A DNA stretch of 7,474 nt from UBA1138 sp036338615 (GTDB lineage Bacteria; Gemmatimonadota; Gemmatimonadetes; Longimicrobiales; Gaopeijiaceae). Made by a program: the position numbers and the translations under genes. The notes under the pieces are model-generated. The model did no database searches and was not told the origin of the DNA. It saw nothing but the letters and a program-made list of their open reading frames with translations. Shown one piece after another: positions 6,209-7,474 of the stretch (its first letter is position 1; each line of letters starts with the position of its first letter). The stretch is taken from contig JAYZBT010000234.1 of NCBI GenBank assembly GCA_036338615.1, positions 1-7,474 on the forward strand. The letters run 5' to 3'.

Positions 6209-7474
6209 ATGAAAAGGGAAACAACGAGCCGCATCCTGAGCGGGCGCCGCCTCGCCACCCACTTTGCGGCCGCCGCGATCGTAGCGACTGTCTTCGCCTC
6301 CCCTGCTCACGCGCAGGAAGTCACGTTCGCGAAGCACGTGGCACCGATCCTCTACGAGAACTGCGTGAGCTGCCACCGTCCGAACGCTCAAGCGCCGATG
6401 TCGTTGATGACCTATGAGGACGCGAGGAGGTATGCGCCCCGCATCCGGTCGCGGGTCGCGGCCCGCATCATGCCGCCCTGGCACGTCGACAAAACGGTGG
6501 GAATCCAGGACTACGAGAACGATGTCTCATTGAGCAACGAGGAGATCGAAACGATCGTGCGCTGGGTGGATGAGGGCGCCCCCCAGGGTGACGAAGCCGA
6601 CATGCCTCCGGCGCCCGCCCTCCTGGAGGGCGGCGCGTGGCAGCTCGAGCAGGAGTTCGGCCGCCCACCCGACCTGATCGTCTCTTCGACACCCTATGAT
6701 GTCGTGGACAACGGTCAGGACCAGTGGTGGGCCCCGAGTGTGCCGTTCGCCGGGCTCGACCGAGATCGCTGGATCAAAGCATACGAGTTCAAGCCGGCAT
6801 GGCCGCTGGGGCTGAGGGTCGTGCACCACGGCCACGCGTATCTACGGGCGGGGGGCCGACAGATCGGGCTCGCGCACTACGGGGTGGGAAAACGCTACGA
6901 GACGTTCCCCGAAGACGTCGGCATGCTCTTTCCGGCCGGTGAGGCGAATGTGACGTGGAACCTCCACTACTTCCCTGTAGGAACCAGCGTCCCTCAGGAC
7001 GTCGTGGACGTCGGCGTGTGGTTCTACCCGGAGGGCGAAACGCCCAGGGTCGAGACCAGAGGCGAGGTGCTGTTGCGGGCGGACAGAATGGGCGGCATGC
7101 CGAGGGGTGGTGACATTCTCGTGCCTCCGCACGGACAGCAGGTGCTTCAGGGTGTGCACGTGCTCGACCAGCCGACGCTGATCAGCAGCTTCCGGCCCCA
7201 CATGCACATGAGGGGCAAGGAGATGTCGCTGGAGGCGATCTATCCCGACGGTCGGCGGGAGGTGCTCGGCAAGGTCGCCGACTACAAGCACATCTGGCAG
7301 ATCGCCTATCAATTTTCGGCGGACGCGAAGCCGCTGCTGCCCAAGGGGACGATGCTCCTCCTGACTTCCGTGTTCGACAACACCGCGGCCAACCCGCTCA
7401 ATCCCGATCCAGAGCAGTGGGTCGTATTCGGCAGACGGGGCGTCGATGAGATGTCGCACATGTGGGTCGGCATT
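6209..7474 (+). CDS. Secreted c-type cytochrome fused to a PHM-like copper type II monooxygenase domain (partial)
   Basis: The frame is open to the window edge: 422 codons with no stop, so the 3' end is missing. A signal peptide (hydrophobic 19-30, cut after AHA at 35) exports it. A haem c domain follows, with CVSCH at 52-56 and RIMPPWH, whose M88 is a plausible distal ligand, then SNEEIETIVRWVDEGAP (109-125). From about 150 the sequence resembles the copper type II ascorbate-dependent monooxygenase fold (peptidylglycine monooxygenase type). The expected ligands are all visible: VVHHGH (H206, H207) and NLHYFPVG (H253) for one copper, and PHMHMRGK (H331, H333) plus VDEM (M415) for the other. 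By analogy it would hydroxylate a C-H bond using oxygen, with the haem domain perhaps supplying electrons in place of ascorbate. Related fusions are known from Acidobacteriota and similar bacteria, but I know of no established substrate. It lies ten bases after the secreted unknown gene. Confidence 0.9.
   Translation, partial: MKRETTSRILSGRRLATHFAAAAIVATVFASPAHAQEVTFAKHVAPILYENCVSCHRPNAQAPMSLMTYEDARRYAPRIRSRVAARIMPPWHVDKTVGIQDYENDVSLSNEEIETIVRWVDEGAPQGDEADMPPAPALLEGGAWQLEQEFGRPPDLIVSSTPYDVVDNGQDQWWAPSVPFAGLDRDRWIKAYEFKPAWPLGLRVVHHGHAYLRAGGRQIGLAHYGVGKRYETFPEDVGMLFPAGEANVTWNLHYFPVGTSVPQDVVDVGVWFYPEGETPRVETRGEVLLRADRMGGMPRGGDILVPPHGQQVLQGVHVLDQPTLISSFRPHMHMRGKEMSLEAIYPDGRREVLGKVADYKHIWQIAYQFSADAKPLLPKGTMLLLTSVFDNTAANPLNPDPEQWVVFGRRGVDEMSHMWVGI

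Noticed and set aside
6842..7459. Minus-strand open frame (205 codons) opposite the copper monooxygenase domain
   Set aside because: The plus-strand frame carries all the copper-ligand motifs; the minus frame is a histidine-rich mirror of them.

Overview
This GC-rich window looks like chromosomal DNA of a Gemmatimonadota-type bacterium or a close relative such as Acidobacteriota. The main reason is a SusC/RagA-SusD/RagB outer-membrane pair in a high-GC background, with a TonB-box region (DEIIVTGTPGGTQRRAIGN) of the style I associate with that phylum. A second reason is a secreted cytochrome c/copper-monooxygenase fusion of a kind known from Acidobacteriota and Gemmatimonadota. The assignment rests on recalled protein style, not on a search.

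Layout. Positions 1-138 (+) hold the 3' end of a DUF3179-type gene whose reading frame is broken near position 55. Positions 139-234 are a short convergent intergenic stretch with one strong hairpin terminator (170-203). On the minus strand, read right to left, are a SusC-like TonB-dependent transporter (5060-1857) and a SusD-like lipoprotein (about 1839-235). They form a tight operon that ends at that terminator. Positions 5061-5367 are a 307-bp divergent intergenic region that must carry the control signals for both sides; only ribosome binding sites are clear in it. On the plus strand, 5368-6198 encodes a secreted protein of unknown function. Ten bases later comes 6209-7474 (running off the edge), a secreted protein with a c-type haem site followed by a peptidylglycine-hydroxylating-monooxygenase-like (PHM-like) copper domain.

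How the genes fit together. SusC and SusD should form one outer-membrane uptake complex: the lipoprotein binds a ligand at the cell surface and the TonB-driven barrel imports it. No glycoside hydrolase or other degradative enzyme lies next to the pair, so the ligand cannot be named. The two rightward genes look translationally coupled and are both exported. The unknown protein may work with the copper/haem enzyme in an extracytoplasmic oxidation, but that is inference. Whether the two divergent units share a substrate is unknown.

The parts most worth a second look are the two-gene exported copper/haem unit, with its uncharacterised partner carrying a CCWTNGY motif, and the broken DUF3179 gene. 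The long open frames antisense to SusC/SusD are side effects of high GC and are not annotated.
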